A stretch of DNA of 64,000 nucleotides from assembly GCA_013433145.1 (NCBI GenBank), contig CM024178.1:3130001-3194000 (forward strand). The letters run 5' to 3'. Shown piece after piece: positions 1 through 17,381 of this stretch (position 1 is its first letter; each line of letters starts with the position of its first letter). This stretch comes from Ascaris suum. Its lineage: Eukaryota; Nematoda; Chromadorea; Rhabditida; Ascarididae. The translations under genes and the position numbers were made by a program. The notes beneath the pieces are model-generated. The model saw only the letters and a list, made by a program, of their open reading frames with translations, was not told the origin of the DNA and did not search any database.

Positions 1-55
1 AGAGAGAGGAGAGAGGGGGGGGGGGGGCAGAAGGGAGAGAAAGAGAGAGGACAGC
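1..55. repeat. GA-rich purine low-complexity tract
   Basis: The window opens in a purine-only stretch of GA repeats with a long run of G, broken by a single C. It is simple-sequence DNA cut by the window edge, and nothing coding is visible in it. Confidence 0.85.
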
Positions 56-942
56 TATGAGTATTTCGGCAAAAGGTTATTTTCAGATGAATAGTAATGG
101 GTGGAATTAAGCCTAATTTTAGATAGGTAGACTCAATTAGATGAGAAAACGAGGAAAAAGCAACCTTATATCGCGTTCCATTTCAGGGATTCATATCACA
201 GCGCTCAGTATTTCAGGTTTTTTAACGTAGTCGTTTGATAAATTTACAACTTTTAAAGCGAGGAAATACTTATACTGAAACATCACAGTGCATAAATCAA
301 GTTTCTTGCCTTTTTGCCAATCTTTCTGATATATTCAAATGAATTTCTTTTTTTTTTGAAACAACAGTTAGAGATGTACCTGAGAACGTCTGTCATAGGC
401 GAAAAAGATGGCAAAAATTAAAGATTAATTAACAGTAACCATTTGAACAGTAACATCTTTAATGAAGTTAAGTCAGTGAAATTATTGATTGAAAACTGCA
501 TCAACCAATTAACCGTCTCGTTTCCTATGAAAGTTTTTTTTTAATGAAAATGCACTCTTGGCGAAAATTTTCCTATCATTATATCTGCAAAAACGTCTCT
601 TTTTTTTTGCGAAATTTTTGCAAAAAATCACTAAGTCAGTGAGCTGATAAGAAAGTGAAAAATTGTCGAACAAAAAACGGTCATATTTCCTTCGCTCACC
701 AGGTCTTCATAAATCACCTCTGTTATAGACAACCCTTCTTCTATAGTATCCACTGAACATATACCACAAGCATATCGATTAACCAACTTACATTTTCGAT
801 TTTGCACATATTAGTGCTTTCTAATAAATCGTTTTCTTTTATAAGTGGAAAATGAAAAATAAAAGAATCAAAGAAAGCCAACTGGCATGAGGGCTGGTAA
901 TAATGAACGGCTGCTCATGGGAAATGTGAAAATGGCTTCTAT

Positions 943-1140
943 ATGAAAACTGTGCATTCATTCGTCAAAAGTATAGCACTTAACAATTATCGCCCCGCCC
1001 ACTTTCAATTCGACAAAATCACAGTTGAATCAGCGATGCAAACATCGAATAACAGCCACGCAACCTCTTTACAACGTAGCGAAACAAGATTCCGCTTCTA
1101 TGTAGACAACGCATCAGAAAACGTTCACAGATACACATAG
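943..1140 (+). CDS. Small hypothetical ORF (65 aa), unassigned
   Basis: An ATG-initiated 65-codon frame with a varied composition that is not low-complexity. I see no signal peptide, membrane segment or known motif. No convincing splice sites or poly(A) signal were identified around it. At this length in AT-rich DNA it may be a chance ORF. It is listed because its composition is more protein-like than that of neighbouring frames. Confidence 0.12.
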   Translation: MKTVHSFVKSIALNNYRPAHFQFDKITVESAMQTSNNSHATSLQRSETRFRFYVDNASENVHRYT

Positions 1141-1560
1141 AGAGGACATCAGGAAACGTATCAACGCTAACCACTGCTTACTATAGATCGCCTATTAAAA
1201 TGTTCAATGATATTTTGATATGTTTCTCCATACTTACTATTCCATTTGTATCGCTTCACATCCCCTTCCTCTATCGGTCATGAAAATGTTAATGCACTCA
1301 AGCGATGAGGACGATTATTGCAACCGTTTATTTTCGCTGCGACTTTTATGAATTAAGCGGGCAGTAACCTTGTTCTCACGAGAGTGAACAACAGCAAGAT
1401 CAAGAATATCCGCTTAGACTAGGTTTTATTTTATGCTCATAAAACGATCGTATTCGCCTTCATAGCGACTCAGTAAAAGCGTCTAGGTTTCAAACAATTG
1501 TCTTCGCTTAAGGAGCGTTTCCTCATCGAGAAAGTCAATGCGGCGCTGAGTGCGGCTTTA

Positions 1561-1830
1561 TTAGGCGTTTCGAGCATTCGCGCCAAGCCAACAGTTACCT
1601 AACTTCGCAACATTCGGATGCAAAACTGCTCGACCTTGTCCCTGATTAACATAACTTCTGTAATATCTAAGGCGTCGTCTTGGTGAAACTCCTGTGGTTG
1701 TAGGCGCTTTTGCAAATTTTTGCATGCGTCTGCCTTGTTGATATATGTCGGGATTGTGTCGGAAAAAGACTTTCACAAAGCTGAACACTAGAAAAACTAA
1801 GGAAATGAAATCGCACTTCAATGTCCACTG
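1561..1830 (-). CDS. Possible small exon with hydrophobic start and basic tail
   Basis: On the minus strand an acceptor-like ATTGCAG is followed at 1827 by an open frame running to a TAA at 1561. The encoded segment starts with a strongly hydrophobic run (about residues 7-22, rich in F, L and V) and continues as a basic tail with Arg-Arg and Arg-Arg-Arg pairs. That could suit a membrane-anchored or secreted, proteolytically processed peptide. An AATAAA word overlaps the stop codon. The frame has no good ATG of its own, so it would need an upstream exon that I did not find. No family is recognised. Confidence 0.18.
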   Translation of the reverse strand, partial: QWTLKCDFISLVFLVFSFVKVFFRHNPDIYQQGRRMQKFAKAPTTTGVSPRRRLRYYRSYVNQGQGRAVLHPNVAKLGNCWLGANARNA

Positions 1831-1867
1831 CAATTCGAGATTCTGAAATGAGAACTTCGACGCACTC

Positions 1868-1952
1868 CTAAATGTATATGTATGACTTTGTGCATGCGTG
1901 TGCGCCTGTGTATGTGTGTGTATATGTTTATGTTCGTGCGTATGCGTGTAAT
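1868..1952. repeat. TG-rich microsatellite-like tract
   Basis: Alternating purine-pyrimidine DNA dominated by TG, TATG and CGTG words. It is simple-sequence DNA, and the ORF read through it on the minus strand is low-complexity and unlikely to be coding. Confidence 0.7.
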
Positions 1953-2376
1953 TATGTGACCCTGTATGGATATACAGCAGTTTCCACTACCAAACCACGA
2001 CAGCAAAACTGATAGAGATATATTTTTTGAGCATATAAGGTGACCTCTTACCTCCAATTTCTTGATGGTTCATCAAGCTGGCCGTGAGCTACTGGCACTA
2101 AAAGGCGCTATACAGACACCAAAACTTGCAAGTCGACTTTACCTCCTAACGGATCAAGCGCGATCCGAGACAGTTTTCCTGCTTGAAGGTTTCTATGAGC
2201 GACCGGTTTCATAGAAAAACGGCGCTGTGAAGTCTACCGAAAAACAGCTCATCATTGAGCGTTCTACCATTGCTTTCGCACTTTTGAACAACCGTTTGTG
2301 CGAGGGGTGAAAATACGTTGTTGCACCTCCCTGGGACGTTTCCGCCTCTTGATCCTCGCATCACGGCATTTAGTAA

Positions 2377-2545
<169 letters not shown>

Positions 2546-5500
2546 GAGACTCGTACAAAAGTATTTCATTGGAAGTAAAAAGGGGCAGTGAATGCTCTGT
2601 TTTGACGAACGATAGGATCAAAGGGCATGCCATTCACAAGGGCGCTGATTTATATCAAAGGCGATGAAATTCGGTAAGACGTCATCGATCAACTACATCG
2701 AATTCATTCGTGCAGAGACCAAAACAACACAAGTTTTCCGATTTGGGGAAAAACGACCAAACTAAAATCGAAAATTCTTCTTTTTCATCCCTCTGAAGAT
2801 ATTTTCAGCTAATCCACTAACAGTTTTTCACTAGCTAATGGCCTTCTTATTTACTTGAAAGCTCCGGGAATAGTTTCAGGACCAAAGGTGTTATCAAGAG
2901 ATCGGGTATTATAAGTATTCAAAATTGAGGACTCCAAGGAATAATGAAAGATACGAGATATATCCGTTATGCGCATCCCCTATCTATTAGCACTCAGTGG
3001 ACCAGTCCTCGAAACCATAATCAACAAAATACGAATTTTACGTTGCCAAAACAACACAACTGAGTCGTATTTTTGGTGATTTTCTTAGTTCAAATCAACC
3101 ATAGTGATGATACTAGGTACCTTGACATTCCATCCCTTATCTTCTTTCTTTCATGAAACCTCAGAACTTCTATAATCCAGAAGAAAAAAATATGTGGTTA
3201 ATTATGCTCCAGAAGAGAGTTTACATTCAAGAGTGCTCTTAGCATGTATTTTTCATATTTTTCTAATAGGATTACTTAGGACTGTTTGGAAACACATTTG
3301 AGAAAGTACACCTTTACAAGATATCATCGCTTAAAACCCCATCTATGGCTCCGCTTATCAACAAAATTGTCTTATAGGGACAACTCATTCTTCTTTATGT
3401 AGTATCCAACTTACTGTGTCTTCAATGTCATTTTATGGATCCTTTTAAGTCTCAAACAATAATAATATGGCGTTTCATGAAGAGAAAGTATTGAAAAGTG
3501 TTTGAACGCAATAGATTATTAAATTATTCGCTTAATATGATACTGATAATTATAACATGAAGCGTTTGCAACAAAGACCTCAAATAATTTCATAAATGGT
3601 GCAAATAGTGGTCAAAAAGCAAACTTAGGTTAGTGCAAACGATTGGATCAGTTAAAATAAGAGCGTTTTATTTCGTATATTTCATAATTTTCTGGTAGTT
3701 TACGAAAGCGATTGCGATGATAAGTGGGATGCAAAAGCGCATATCGTGCCGACTAATCAGCTTGCTTTAACACAATTTTTCTAAAGTATATAAATTATAA
3801 TATGCGAGAAAAACTCACTCGAAATATATGCCTGGAAATGCGATATGATAAACGCTTCTGTATCCTGGCTAGATAAGGCAATAGACCTGTTCCTAAATTA
3901 TGCAAAAAAATAGGTGATAAAAACATGCGAAATAGTGAACAGACACCTTGAAAAATGCTTTCTTGCAGGAACAATCGGCTCTATCAATCCAAAAGCAAAC
4001 ATGTTCACCTTTAAGCACCTAACCAACAGCGGAACAAACAAGGCGTACAAATTTGAGAGCGATACTAGGAAGGGCTGCAGCGACTAGAACTAATCACACC
4101 ACTACAGATGCTTTTAGCTGGTGGAGGAGAAACTACTAGGATTGATAAACGAACTCAACATACACTTCTATGCTTATCTCGTCAATGCATTTCTTGCCAC
4201 CAACTACAAATGGCAATATGATGGAAGGATCGATCATCGTTAAGTTTCGTTATTCAGAAAAGCGACCTGTAAAATTTAGCATAAGTTGGCCAAACTTTCC
4301 TATAGCAGCTAAAAATCAATACACACATAAGCATATAGCAAATTTCAACTGCATACAGATAAAGATTTATATATTTTCATTTAAGAGTTGACAGTCTGGA
4401 ATAATTTGTTGAAAAATTTACAACTTTCACGACAACGTACATTACAGATGAAATCATTCGAATGAAATAATTCAGCATAGAGTGAACTGCGAGAATACGA
4501 AAAAATAAGGAAATATGAGTAAATCAGTTACAATTGCACTTCTAACAAAGGATCGACGTTCATAACAACCCAAATTCTATCATTCGAGACGATAGGTGTT
4601 CGTTAGTGATGTTGACGCCACCAAAATGCCAACGAATATTTTTGTGACTATGAGCAAAGAACGCAACGCAATGTTTCCTTTCACTTGCACAAAACAATTA
4701 CTGGTAGCGCCTAATGGATCGTTTTATTGTTAAACTTCCCGCACAGATCCACCTAGAATGATGAGGAATACATTGTCGCTATCAATAAATTGATAGGCAA
4801 AGTGATAGCACTATTTAAATGAGATTTGCAAATTATTTTTCGATGGGAACTTCGTATTTACTAATTTGATAGGTACAATCCAAAAACCGGAAAACATGAC
4901 GCTATGAAATATGCTGAAGGTAGTGAGTATATCAAGCTTTCTTTCGTTTTGTTTTTCCCATCTCCTAGGCATATCATGAAATTTGTAGGTTAAGTTTTCG
5001 TTCTGTAAGCTGCTGAACTCAGCGTATATAAAAATGACAACGAAATATTGCTAACAAATAAGAGATGGGCAATTCCGTTGAAAAAAGCGTTATTCAACTC
5101 CACCAACATTGTTTTTCAGCGATTTTGATGAAAGTGTTCAACAAGGATATATTTTTTAATGCGTATGAACGCCTTTCAATTTGATAGTTTTCACTCTCAA
5201 AACAAGGAAGTTTGGCAGTGAAGTGCAATATTCACCTCTATCTTCATAAATTTTATTTTCGTTTCGAGTGATTATTTTCTTTGTTATTTACTCCTCTATA
5301 ATATTTGCAGTCAAAATTTGCTCCTTAGTCGATGGAAATCGAGACAACAAAGAATTTTGAGCATAGAGATGGCGTTTTTATGCAATAGAACAATCGCGTA
5401 AGAAAGAAAAAAAAAGCATGAGAAAGAGCGATGTAATGTTTTTGAAATATTCGTACGACGACTCGTTCAGTGTGCGAGTTGCAACATTTCATCGTTCTAG

Positions 5501-8500
5501 CAGTAATTTTTGCACATTATGTACTTTTGCAAATTTGGATTTGCAAAATATTCGATGACAATGCCCCACCTGTGCACCTTTATATGCGCTAGGGAATTTG
5601 AAGTGTACGACGTGAATGTGAGTAGGCTGTATCTATAGCAACTTGTAGCTCAGCTTGTTAAACTGAATTCAACTTTTCGAACGAGATATAGGCAGTTAAA
5701 TGCGCCTAGAAATTTGCATGTAATTTACGATCGATCAAGTCGCATTTCACATGCGCCGGATTTGCACTGCACAATTGTTTCACATGGAGGAAAAAAAAAC
5801 CTTTGCTGAATAATTTTTATGAGCGAGAGCTCAGTTACGTTGCAAATTTCTTGTCTGTCAGATGACACTGGAAAGCACATATCGCGCCAGCTAGCCTGGC
5901 ACGTTTTTCTGTTTATTACGCGTGTTCAATCATCTGTGTTTACAAAACGCATTATTAGAGCGTCATGTTGGCATATCTTTATGTAAGCGTCCGTCCGTGT
6001 GAGGTAACGTCACCTCGGGAATCACTGAAGCTGAGGCAATGAAATTTGGTGGTTGCAGCGTATACTGTAAAACAATTGTGCAGTGCACTTACACACTTAT
6101 AGAAATTGAGTACTTATACAAATAATCAATCTGATAGGTCAAATTAGGAATGAGTTTAGAAATATTAAATGTTCTTAAAAATTCGCATGGAGTTTTAATC
6201 GATTGGACTTTCACTCGAGACCATTTAGTTTATAAAGAACTAATTGTTCAAGAAAGATACGTACAGCGATCGGATTACTCCAAAATATGGATGTATTATT
6301 GCACACATTTTATTATTTGCTAGTAATCGATGTAGCCCACTCGTTTGATGAGCGCTGCTGCGAAAGCAATTTTGTGGCAATTCTTCCGACTTGCCCCTTA
6401 GTTGTTGCATTCGCATATATCCGGTTCAAATCTTGCATTTATAAATTACACACACATCTTTACTTCTGCAACCCACACGGAAGCGCTTAATAGGAATGAA
6501 ATTGTGTTCTACTTGTCGACTTAGCGTAAACACAACGAGATTAATTGTCTTAAGTTTCCTCCGAAGTGCAGAAATCAGATTACCGCACAGATACAAAGAG
6601 AGACAGATAACAACACGAGCAGACATCTCTCACATTTATACAACTTATTTTTCGTCGACGCAACGAAACATGAGTTGTTTAAATGAAGAACGAAAAATAG
6701 TTTGAAGACAGATGGCTGCTGATATCAAATCGACACAGATAATCAGCGATATTTTGGCGATAATCATATTCATGTGATCGCTATGCGATGAATTTCGCCG
6801 ATTGTAGTCTGTAACACATACATTGACGGAATCTCAAAGAAAAAAAATTGTTTTTTTTGACGTCTTCAAAATTCAAACGGTATTTCTTTAGGTTTTTATT
6901 GGTTGACACTGCGATGAGAGATATCTGTTTGTAAAAGATTTTCTTTTATCAACTTTTTTTTCCGCAGAAATAAACAACAAGTAGAGAAAGGTATCAGGGA
7001 GAGTGAAATATTTCCGCATACACTTTGTATACATGACCAACCGGTTTCATAAGTTCCCAACAGAACATAAAACATATTCAATGGTCTTCCTATGTTTGAA
7101 CTGATCCCACCATCCGTACTGACATTCCAAATTTATGCGCTTCTGTAAACCTATTTAGTTGGTGGTTATACTATACACCATATGGTAACCTTTTATCCCA
7201 TTATTGGCCTCGATCTATCGATTTCTGAAACACTTTGAGACATTCAAAGGTGTCAAGAAATCTGCAGGCATTTACATCGTTTCGATTTTGATCTTGTCCT
7301 AATGTGGTCACAGAAAATGAGTCCATTACAGATGAACTTTTTGCAAGCGATCGGAGCAGCTAAAATATGAAGCCATTATTCTGCATATTCAATTTTTTTG
7401 TTGGTACCCCTTAAGTTGGATGATTTGTTATCAATAAAGAGATGGCTCGAAGCGTGCATATTGTACCAACTCTTCTCGCATTCTTTCAACTGTCTCATGA
7501 TCCGACCCGTGTTAAATGAAAAAGCGACTAGAATGAAGTGTGTGTCAAATTTTACGATACGTTTTAAATATCGGCAATTCCTTTCCAAGGTCATCGATCG
7601 GTGCGAAAGATTGCCATCCTATGATGTACATTGCTACTGTTCTTCGTAATAGACGGTAACTCTAGCTGCAATGGATCCCGAGTTGAAAATATCGAACGGA
7701 CCAGCAAATCGACATACGCACGGATACGACATTGACATAAAAGACTTTGCAAATGCAAATTTGCGAAACCACTTAAAAAGCAGATAACTTTGAATATTAT
7801 TAATTGAGGACTTAAGATTTAAGGTTTGTAGATTTGAGCGACTGTCGACTGAAAAACGAGTCTTTTGCCGAATAATCCAACTCTTTTTATTCCATTCCAA
7901 TATGGAGAATTCTGCATAAATGAAATATTATGCTTAATTGATGAACTCTGGATTTGTCAATTAGTGTCGACACCAAAGACGCAGGAGTACGAGATTAGTT
8001 TCTCCATAAACTGAACTCTAACTTTCATACTTCTTCATAAATTCAATTGCACATCTAGTTAGTGTTTTGAATTAATCATACAAGTAATTCCAAGGGAGGT
8101 TCTCTCCTTTACTGGTTGAAGTCCTTTCTTCAAAAATATGCTAATGACCTCATCTATAGAATATTAATATTTCAAATATTAAGCGGGTTTTCGATGATTG
8201 CATTTTCATCGCAGAAAAAGTACCTATTGAGAGAAGAGCAATTTTAACAAAGCTGCAAAAAGCAATAAATAAAAAAGAAAAACTGTTGAAAACATGAGGC
8301 GATACTGAGCGTTACAAAGATGGTGTAAGAAAAGCGTGTAGTGGCGAATGAAAGGATCGAATGGAATGGGGAGGAGCGTGAGAGCACTAAAGATGGGCGA
8401 ATAAAATGACAACCGGGATGGGGGGTTGGTTTGTTGTACGGGTACGAGACCCCGCGTGCATGCCAATGGGCAGCTGACCGCCACAAACTCGCTTCGTGTG

Positions 8501-11500
8501 TGGTGATCATCCGCTGACGACACACACTTTGTCTATAGGGCGTTCATTCGGCTCATCAACAACAGTCCAAGAAACGTGCAACGAGCAACACTTGGCGAGC
8601 AACATTGCTGGGAATTTAAATGGATTTGTGTGTTCAAATGGTGTAAATTTTAACGCAGATGTGAATTAATGGTTTTTCAAAGAGAGTAGCGAAATGGTTG
8701 CAACACTAACTACAGATATCTAATCAAGGGGTTTTGGAGCTGCATCATCAAAAACATCTGTTCTGAGATGAACGGTCTTTGACTAGCGCAGGTAAGGCTG
8801 CGAAAATAGCTTTTTCCCTTCTCAATAAAAATCCAATACTGTACGGTTCAAGGATGCTTCAATACCGGAATGGGTATCACTTCAACGGTTTGGAAACCGA
8901 CATGCGATGATCAAGCTTTCACCAACAAGTTTGAACGGCGAGCAAAGTTTACAACTTAGAATATATTTCTTAAAAGCCGGTAGGCGTCCTTCTGCCCCGG
9001 TTGTCTAAACTTACTCCAGCTCTCATTCATAGCCCCTCCCCCTTCCTCGAAAATATTGGTGCTGAAATACGCAGAAGGTATATTTATCGGTTGGCACATC
9101 ACTTAAACGATTACCTTTATGAACCGCACTGTTTACCTGTCATTGATAATGACCTAAAGATTTGATAGAACGCATGCTTGTGTTTCATGATGGTTGGAGG
9201 CAGCTCTAATCCTCAACGTTATCATTTCTCACGTGTGTTGGCATCGTTTTCTGCTTTATTTTGATGACTTTTGGTGGCGACAGGTTAGCATAAAACTACA
9301 GCAATATTTATTTGACGCATGAAACAGTTATAACTTACGCGCCTATGCGGTACTCAAATTTACACGCTCAGATACAATGTGGGCGAACCTTAGCACGTAC
9401 ACATTTTACTTCAGTCCTTTCGGCTATTGTCAAAGCAGGGGGCACTTTGGTCAATTTGTTTGTTGTCTTAAATGCAGCTGTTTGTTTAGTTCACAATTGT
9501 ATTTTTGTCCTTTTTGTCCTCAGGTAATCTACGTGCAACGATATGGCCACCATGCTGGTGGGCAATGAAATAACGGTTAGTAGATGCTTAGCAAACTCAA
9601 CAAACCCCGATTCAATTACATTGACTTGATGGCTAGCACCAGAATAATTACAGTGGCCGAAACATATAATTATAGAATCGTATCAACGATTAGCAGTCGT
9701 GAACGACACTCCTCGGGTCTATCACTTTGAGTTGCTAGATATGGAAACGCTCATATCTGCTAGAAATAGACTCTCACCTCCTAAGCCCAAGATTCGAAAG
9801 CATAAAGGAAAATAGTCGGATGAAATTCACATAGCGATGAAAGATGAAGCTTGTAGCTCCATTCTGGCAATATGTGAATATGAACATATGATTGTTAAAG
9901 ACGTCATCTCTGCCATGATTAAAGGCGTTAGATGGCGCATTAGTGATGACATGTGCTCTATCTCTACCATGTGATAAGGTAGCCTTATCATTGCTATCAC
10001 TGCTTTTATAGCCAATATTATAGTGTGCAGCAACAAATGAGCAGTTATAAGCTGGGCGGAAAAAATATTGACGCATTTAACAAATAGAACTATGGGTGAT
10101 GCATGTAACAGTGTGCTAAGGAATATTGAAAGGGGAATAGACTCACTGGAAAAGTTTGACGTTTATTCTTGGAGGAGCAGAAGTTGGCAGAATCATCGGT
10201 ATTGAAGTAAGAATGAAATGGATAAATTTTGCCGCAGACAAGCAGATATAATTAAACTTAAGCGACCACTGACCACTGGTCACATAGTCGGATTCCAAAG
10301 AGCATACGTGTGAAGCAAACGATTGCTTGCCATCTTGTTTGGTTCGCTGTGTCCGTTTGCTATAGTGTCATAAACAATGCTATATGCCATTTGTTGAGGC
10401 GTGGGAGGAAGGAGACAAGAGGAAGGCAGCTGTTCTGTGGTACAATCGGTGGAATAGAATCTTATATAATAGTTACAAAAGATACTCGGCACTCCACTGT
10501 AGGGCTTCTGCAGTAAATCAAACGGGATTTTTCCTACACAGCACCTCACGCAAATATTTTATAATAAATTTGTTCTTCTGTGACCCTACCTTGATATAAA
10601 AATGGAAACCCACCCGGTGCAAAACGTGTGCGAATTTTCAGCATCCTTAAATGTCTAGAGCTATTCGTAAACTTGAAACATGAACACATAAGATTACAAA
10701 GTAAGAGGTTATCTTGCAATGCGCATTATACCGCAAAATTTTATAACTCTAGCACCGGGGGATCCTCATTGAAACCAAGAGAAGACAGGCACATGTATAC
10801 AAATACGTCGCTATGTTGGGCATTGCAAGAGAAATTTGCAAAGGTACATAGGAATGATTAATTGAGAGGACAAGTAAACAAATGACTGTAGCGAATGACT
10901 GCAGAATGCAAATAGCGTTAAAAATAGCGATGCTCCGATTCAGTGATCTTGTTTGCGCAAACACATTAACTGATTTGCTTGTAGTATCGGATACGCTTAA
11001 AAGTAATCAACGAAATATTGCGAGAAATTCTAGTATATATACACTATTTCAGAGATATTGCATTCCTTTAGACATTTTTCGAAACGTTTTTTGAGATTCT
11101 CTCCAATGCACAAAAAGCACAGTGGTGTGCTTTTCAAGTAAAGAATGCAAACGGAAGTGATATGAAATGCAGGAGGAATTATCGCTTTGCGCTGTGCACA
11201 TTTTCTTTGTCACTGCGCGAATTAGTTGATTGATGCATTGTTTATTATCCGCCTTGACTATTTTCTCTCGACTTGATCGTATTCTTTAATTCCTTATCGA
11301 GGAATGTTGCTGGCAATTACTTGATAGCTATTGATAATAGTTATTGACAGATAGCTGCATATTCCTCACAGTTCAATAATAAAGCCACGTTGATGACTCA
11401 GTAATAATATTTCAATTCGCAAATTTTCGGATTTTTTTGGCTGAAGTATGACGCCATAAGATTTCATTCATCAAAATGCCGCATTCCTATAGCCAAACAG

Positions 11501-14420
11501 AGTGAATGATGCTAATATTTGTGGTATCCATTGAAAGATGTGCCGGAAGATATAGTTGCTTTAATTGTGTGCAAGCAAACAAGTTATCTATAAGTGATTT
11601 TATGAGGTATGAGATTATGATTGCAATTATGTTGCAATCAGAATGCAACATAGATTGCAGTTATGATTGCAGTAAATTGCAACAAAAGATAAACAAACAA
11701 TTTATGCGAGAGTACTTCAGGTAACATATTATCTGATAAAGAAATGTCCTGATAATTTAATGATGGCAACTATGATGAACATAGATCGCAATTGATTAGT
11801 ACTCAACTTAATCACTAGCAATCGGTCAACTTCTCTGGAGGACATGGAAGAATGAAAAATAAATTTAGTGTGCGCAAAATGCTGCTTTCCTAACCGGAGA
11901 TCTTCTAAAAGTGTTCAAAATACCAGGTATTTTCACGTCGTCCATGTGCTCCAAAATCATCTGTGATAAAAATTTACAGCTAGGTTCAGCCTCGAAATAG
12001 AAGCAAGCAAGAATTCGCTATACGGAAACCTCGGAGGAGTCATATGAGGAAAAGCTAGCTGTTGAACTCTTTTACTCATTATACGAAGTGGTTAAATCTA
12101 ATGTGCTGTGGACAGCCCACTGCTCGACGGGGGATCCTTGTCAGAGATGGGATGTTGGGCAATTCCTTAACCTTTGTCTCGTGACCCTTCCTAGGAAGCC
12201 GTGAGGCTGAACTAACCGTTAGATCACTGCATAAGGGAACTTTACCCCATCAATAACCCCTCTTCATTATTGTTAGCATTATGGGCTTCTACCTTCCGAA
12301 ACTACTGGACAAAATTTTTTCGTCATCCAGCGCTACTAGCAACAACATTTGTTGCATAGTGCAATGCCTCTTTTTCTCCGTGATTTTCGTGTTAGAGGTT
12401 TTCGGGTCAAATTGCATCTCACTGGAGCATCTTCAGAAATCGTTCCTCGACTTTTGCTGCACTCCTTCATCCTCCTCTTCCCCACCCCTGCTCCGAATCA
12501 TCTCTCGATGCCTCTCCCACCAGAAATCGTCTAATTGCAGCACACTAGCAAAAACACTGTCTGTTAGTAACGTCTTCATCCAATACCATTTTCTCTCCAT
12601 TCGACATAATCTACTGTCGTTGTCACATTTCGCATTCTCGGGGAAATTCGTAAAACGGTCTATTTCGGGGTTCCTTTGCATCATTCATCTAGAGGGTAGC
12701 ATAAGGGATGTGAAGTAAACACTCACTGATATATGATGATTGTTTCGACAAACCACTAGAAATTAAAATGTTTCGCAATTATGGCCACTAACTAAATACG
12801 TGCCCCGACTTTACAGTGCAAAGTTCAACAAATATCTGAGGGAAGCGTAATGTTTCGGTCGAGAAAGAGTTTAAGATAAGCGAGGGACCTTCGAGTTCTC
12901 TCAATCAAAGAAACCGTACATCAAAGATTAACCAAAATACAAACCTCCCTCCTAGTTCCGAGAAATAAAAGAGGAGGAAATGAAAACAGCTTGTAGCTCA
13001 TTCTATCTGCTAAGGGTATTTGGCTATACTTTGAACTCAAACGAGAGATGTGAGATCGTTCAGATTTGAATTAATTGCAAAAGTTCTAGAGCGCTTTATT
13101 GCTACTTCTTTTCAGTATTACTTCTACGAATTTGCAGTAATTTTCTTTGTTTTCTTTGTTCTCTTTGCAATAATTCTGCATTGCATATTTTCGTAAACAA
13201 CAATTTGCACATTAAAAAAAGCGAAATCGATAACAATCGATCGTCATTGGGCAACTTTCCAAGTAAAGTTTACTGCAAGTTGTTTATTGCAAGTTTATTT
13301 CCTGTAAACAAATAATGAAATTTATTTTGCGATTTGTCTATACGATTGCTATTAGTTTTTTGTCGATATTTTTACTGCAATGAAGCAAACGTGAAGAGAC
13401 TCATCAATTAACGAGTCCTTCTAGCTTTAAGTTTCGTTTCGCTCTATCATCTCTTAAACGTCGACATTCTTTGACCTCGCAGATGTAGTTCGTGCTTCGC
13501 TCACTGTCTTGCAGCTAACCTATCCTTTGTATGCTTCCCAGCACTCAGGGTACATATCTCGTGATCTGCAAGTGAGTCACCTTTAAAGAAACATCACGGC
13601 CCTAGTTAACTTTGCAATCATAGATAAAATCAGCTCAAAAAAGGAGTTTTATTTATCCGTGGGCTCGGGACTTCCACAGAAGGGCAGATAAATGGAACAT
13701 TGTGGTACAGTCTATCATATGTCGACCTTGCAATCGAAAGCTCGTAGCTCAGAATCTGTCGTTATTTGTTCAACACCACTATGCGTCGTCCCCACATGTT
13801 TGTTTATGCCAGTGAATTAGCTGAAGTAAATAAACAAATGTGAAATACGAAAAAAAAAGACATCGGACTATCGAGAAGTTTTTTCGTCAATTTTCTCTCG
13901 TATTGCGCAAATGTTCTCATCTGTTTTAAGCAAAGCAACAGATTTTCCACGTTGATATAATAAACAAACAGCAATCGCGATCGTAGGAATTCTTCTCGGA
14001 TGATAAAAGACACAAAGCATTTGCAAGATTCAACCTTCATTTTATTGGGTGCGGGGTGAAGAGGAGAAGAGGCGGTGATTTGGCAGAGACGAAACCTTCA
14101 AAGCTTTTTGAAATAGCGAGGATAGAAGCTTCGCGAACTCGTACTAATATATGGTACTCTTAATGACAACAAAATGATGAAAATGTTCTTGTACTCTATG
14201 ATGGGATTTTATAATTCACTTTTGTCATTCATTCTCTCCGAAAAAAATGTTTCACCTATCAATTTAATTACTTTATTAGCGCTAGTATGAACAATCGCTT
14301 CTCGAAGAGTAGAACAACTGTACTTCCGTATAATTTTATAGACATCAGTCAGGTGTTATTAATCGACTGATTGCTCATTTTTAAGAGCCATAGTGATCAC
14401 CATTTGTTCCCCTCCCTCCA

Positions 14421-14438
14421 CCCCCCCCCCCCCCCCCC
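14421..14438 (+). repeat. Poly-C run (18 bp) in a pyrimidine tract
   Basis: Eighteen consecutive C bases lie inside a longer C/T-only stretch from about 14,408 to 14,448. The complementary G-run could form a G-quadruplex. No gene is associated with it. Confidence 0.9.
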
Positions 14439-14835
14439 TCCTCCTCCACTCTCCGAACGCTTGGTATCGATTACGTAGGTGAGAACAATTAACGAAGTCA
14501 TAATTAATTCTATATTTTTAATGTCACATCTCACATTGTAAAATATTTACATATAATAGAAGATGCGACCGAAATAACAAAAAACTGTGCACCTATTGTT
14601 TCCCTTTCAATGAGAATTCAAAGACCACTGAAGCAGTCAGCAAACAATGAAATAAGTTCGGTGCTCGACTTAGACGTTTGTTTGTCGATCACTTCAGAGT
14701 GCCAACAGACGGCATTTTCATTGAAGAATTTTTGAAATTACTTCTAATGCATGCTCAGGTATCAATATAAAAAGTTATCTTCAGGCAATACTTTTGCGGA
14801 CACGATGGACGCATCATCTATAAATGATAAGGCTT

Positions 14836-17381
<2,546 letters not shown>

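Noticed and set aside
12281..12718. A 145-codon plus-strand ORF, the longest non-repetitive frame in the left 14 kb
   Set aside because: The composition is Ser/Phe/Leu-heavy with no domain, the opposite strand is open for 83 codons too, and no splice or poly(A) context supports either.
5640..13760. Several GTAGCTC words that could suggest tRNA A boxes
   Set aside because: None has a B box of the GGTTCGANTCC type at a tRNA-like distance, and no cloverleaf can be drawn.
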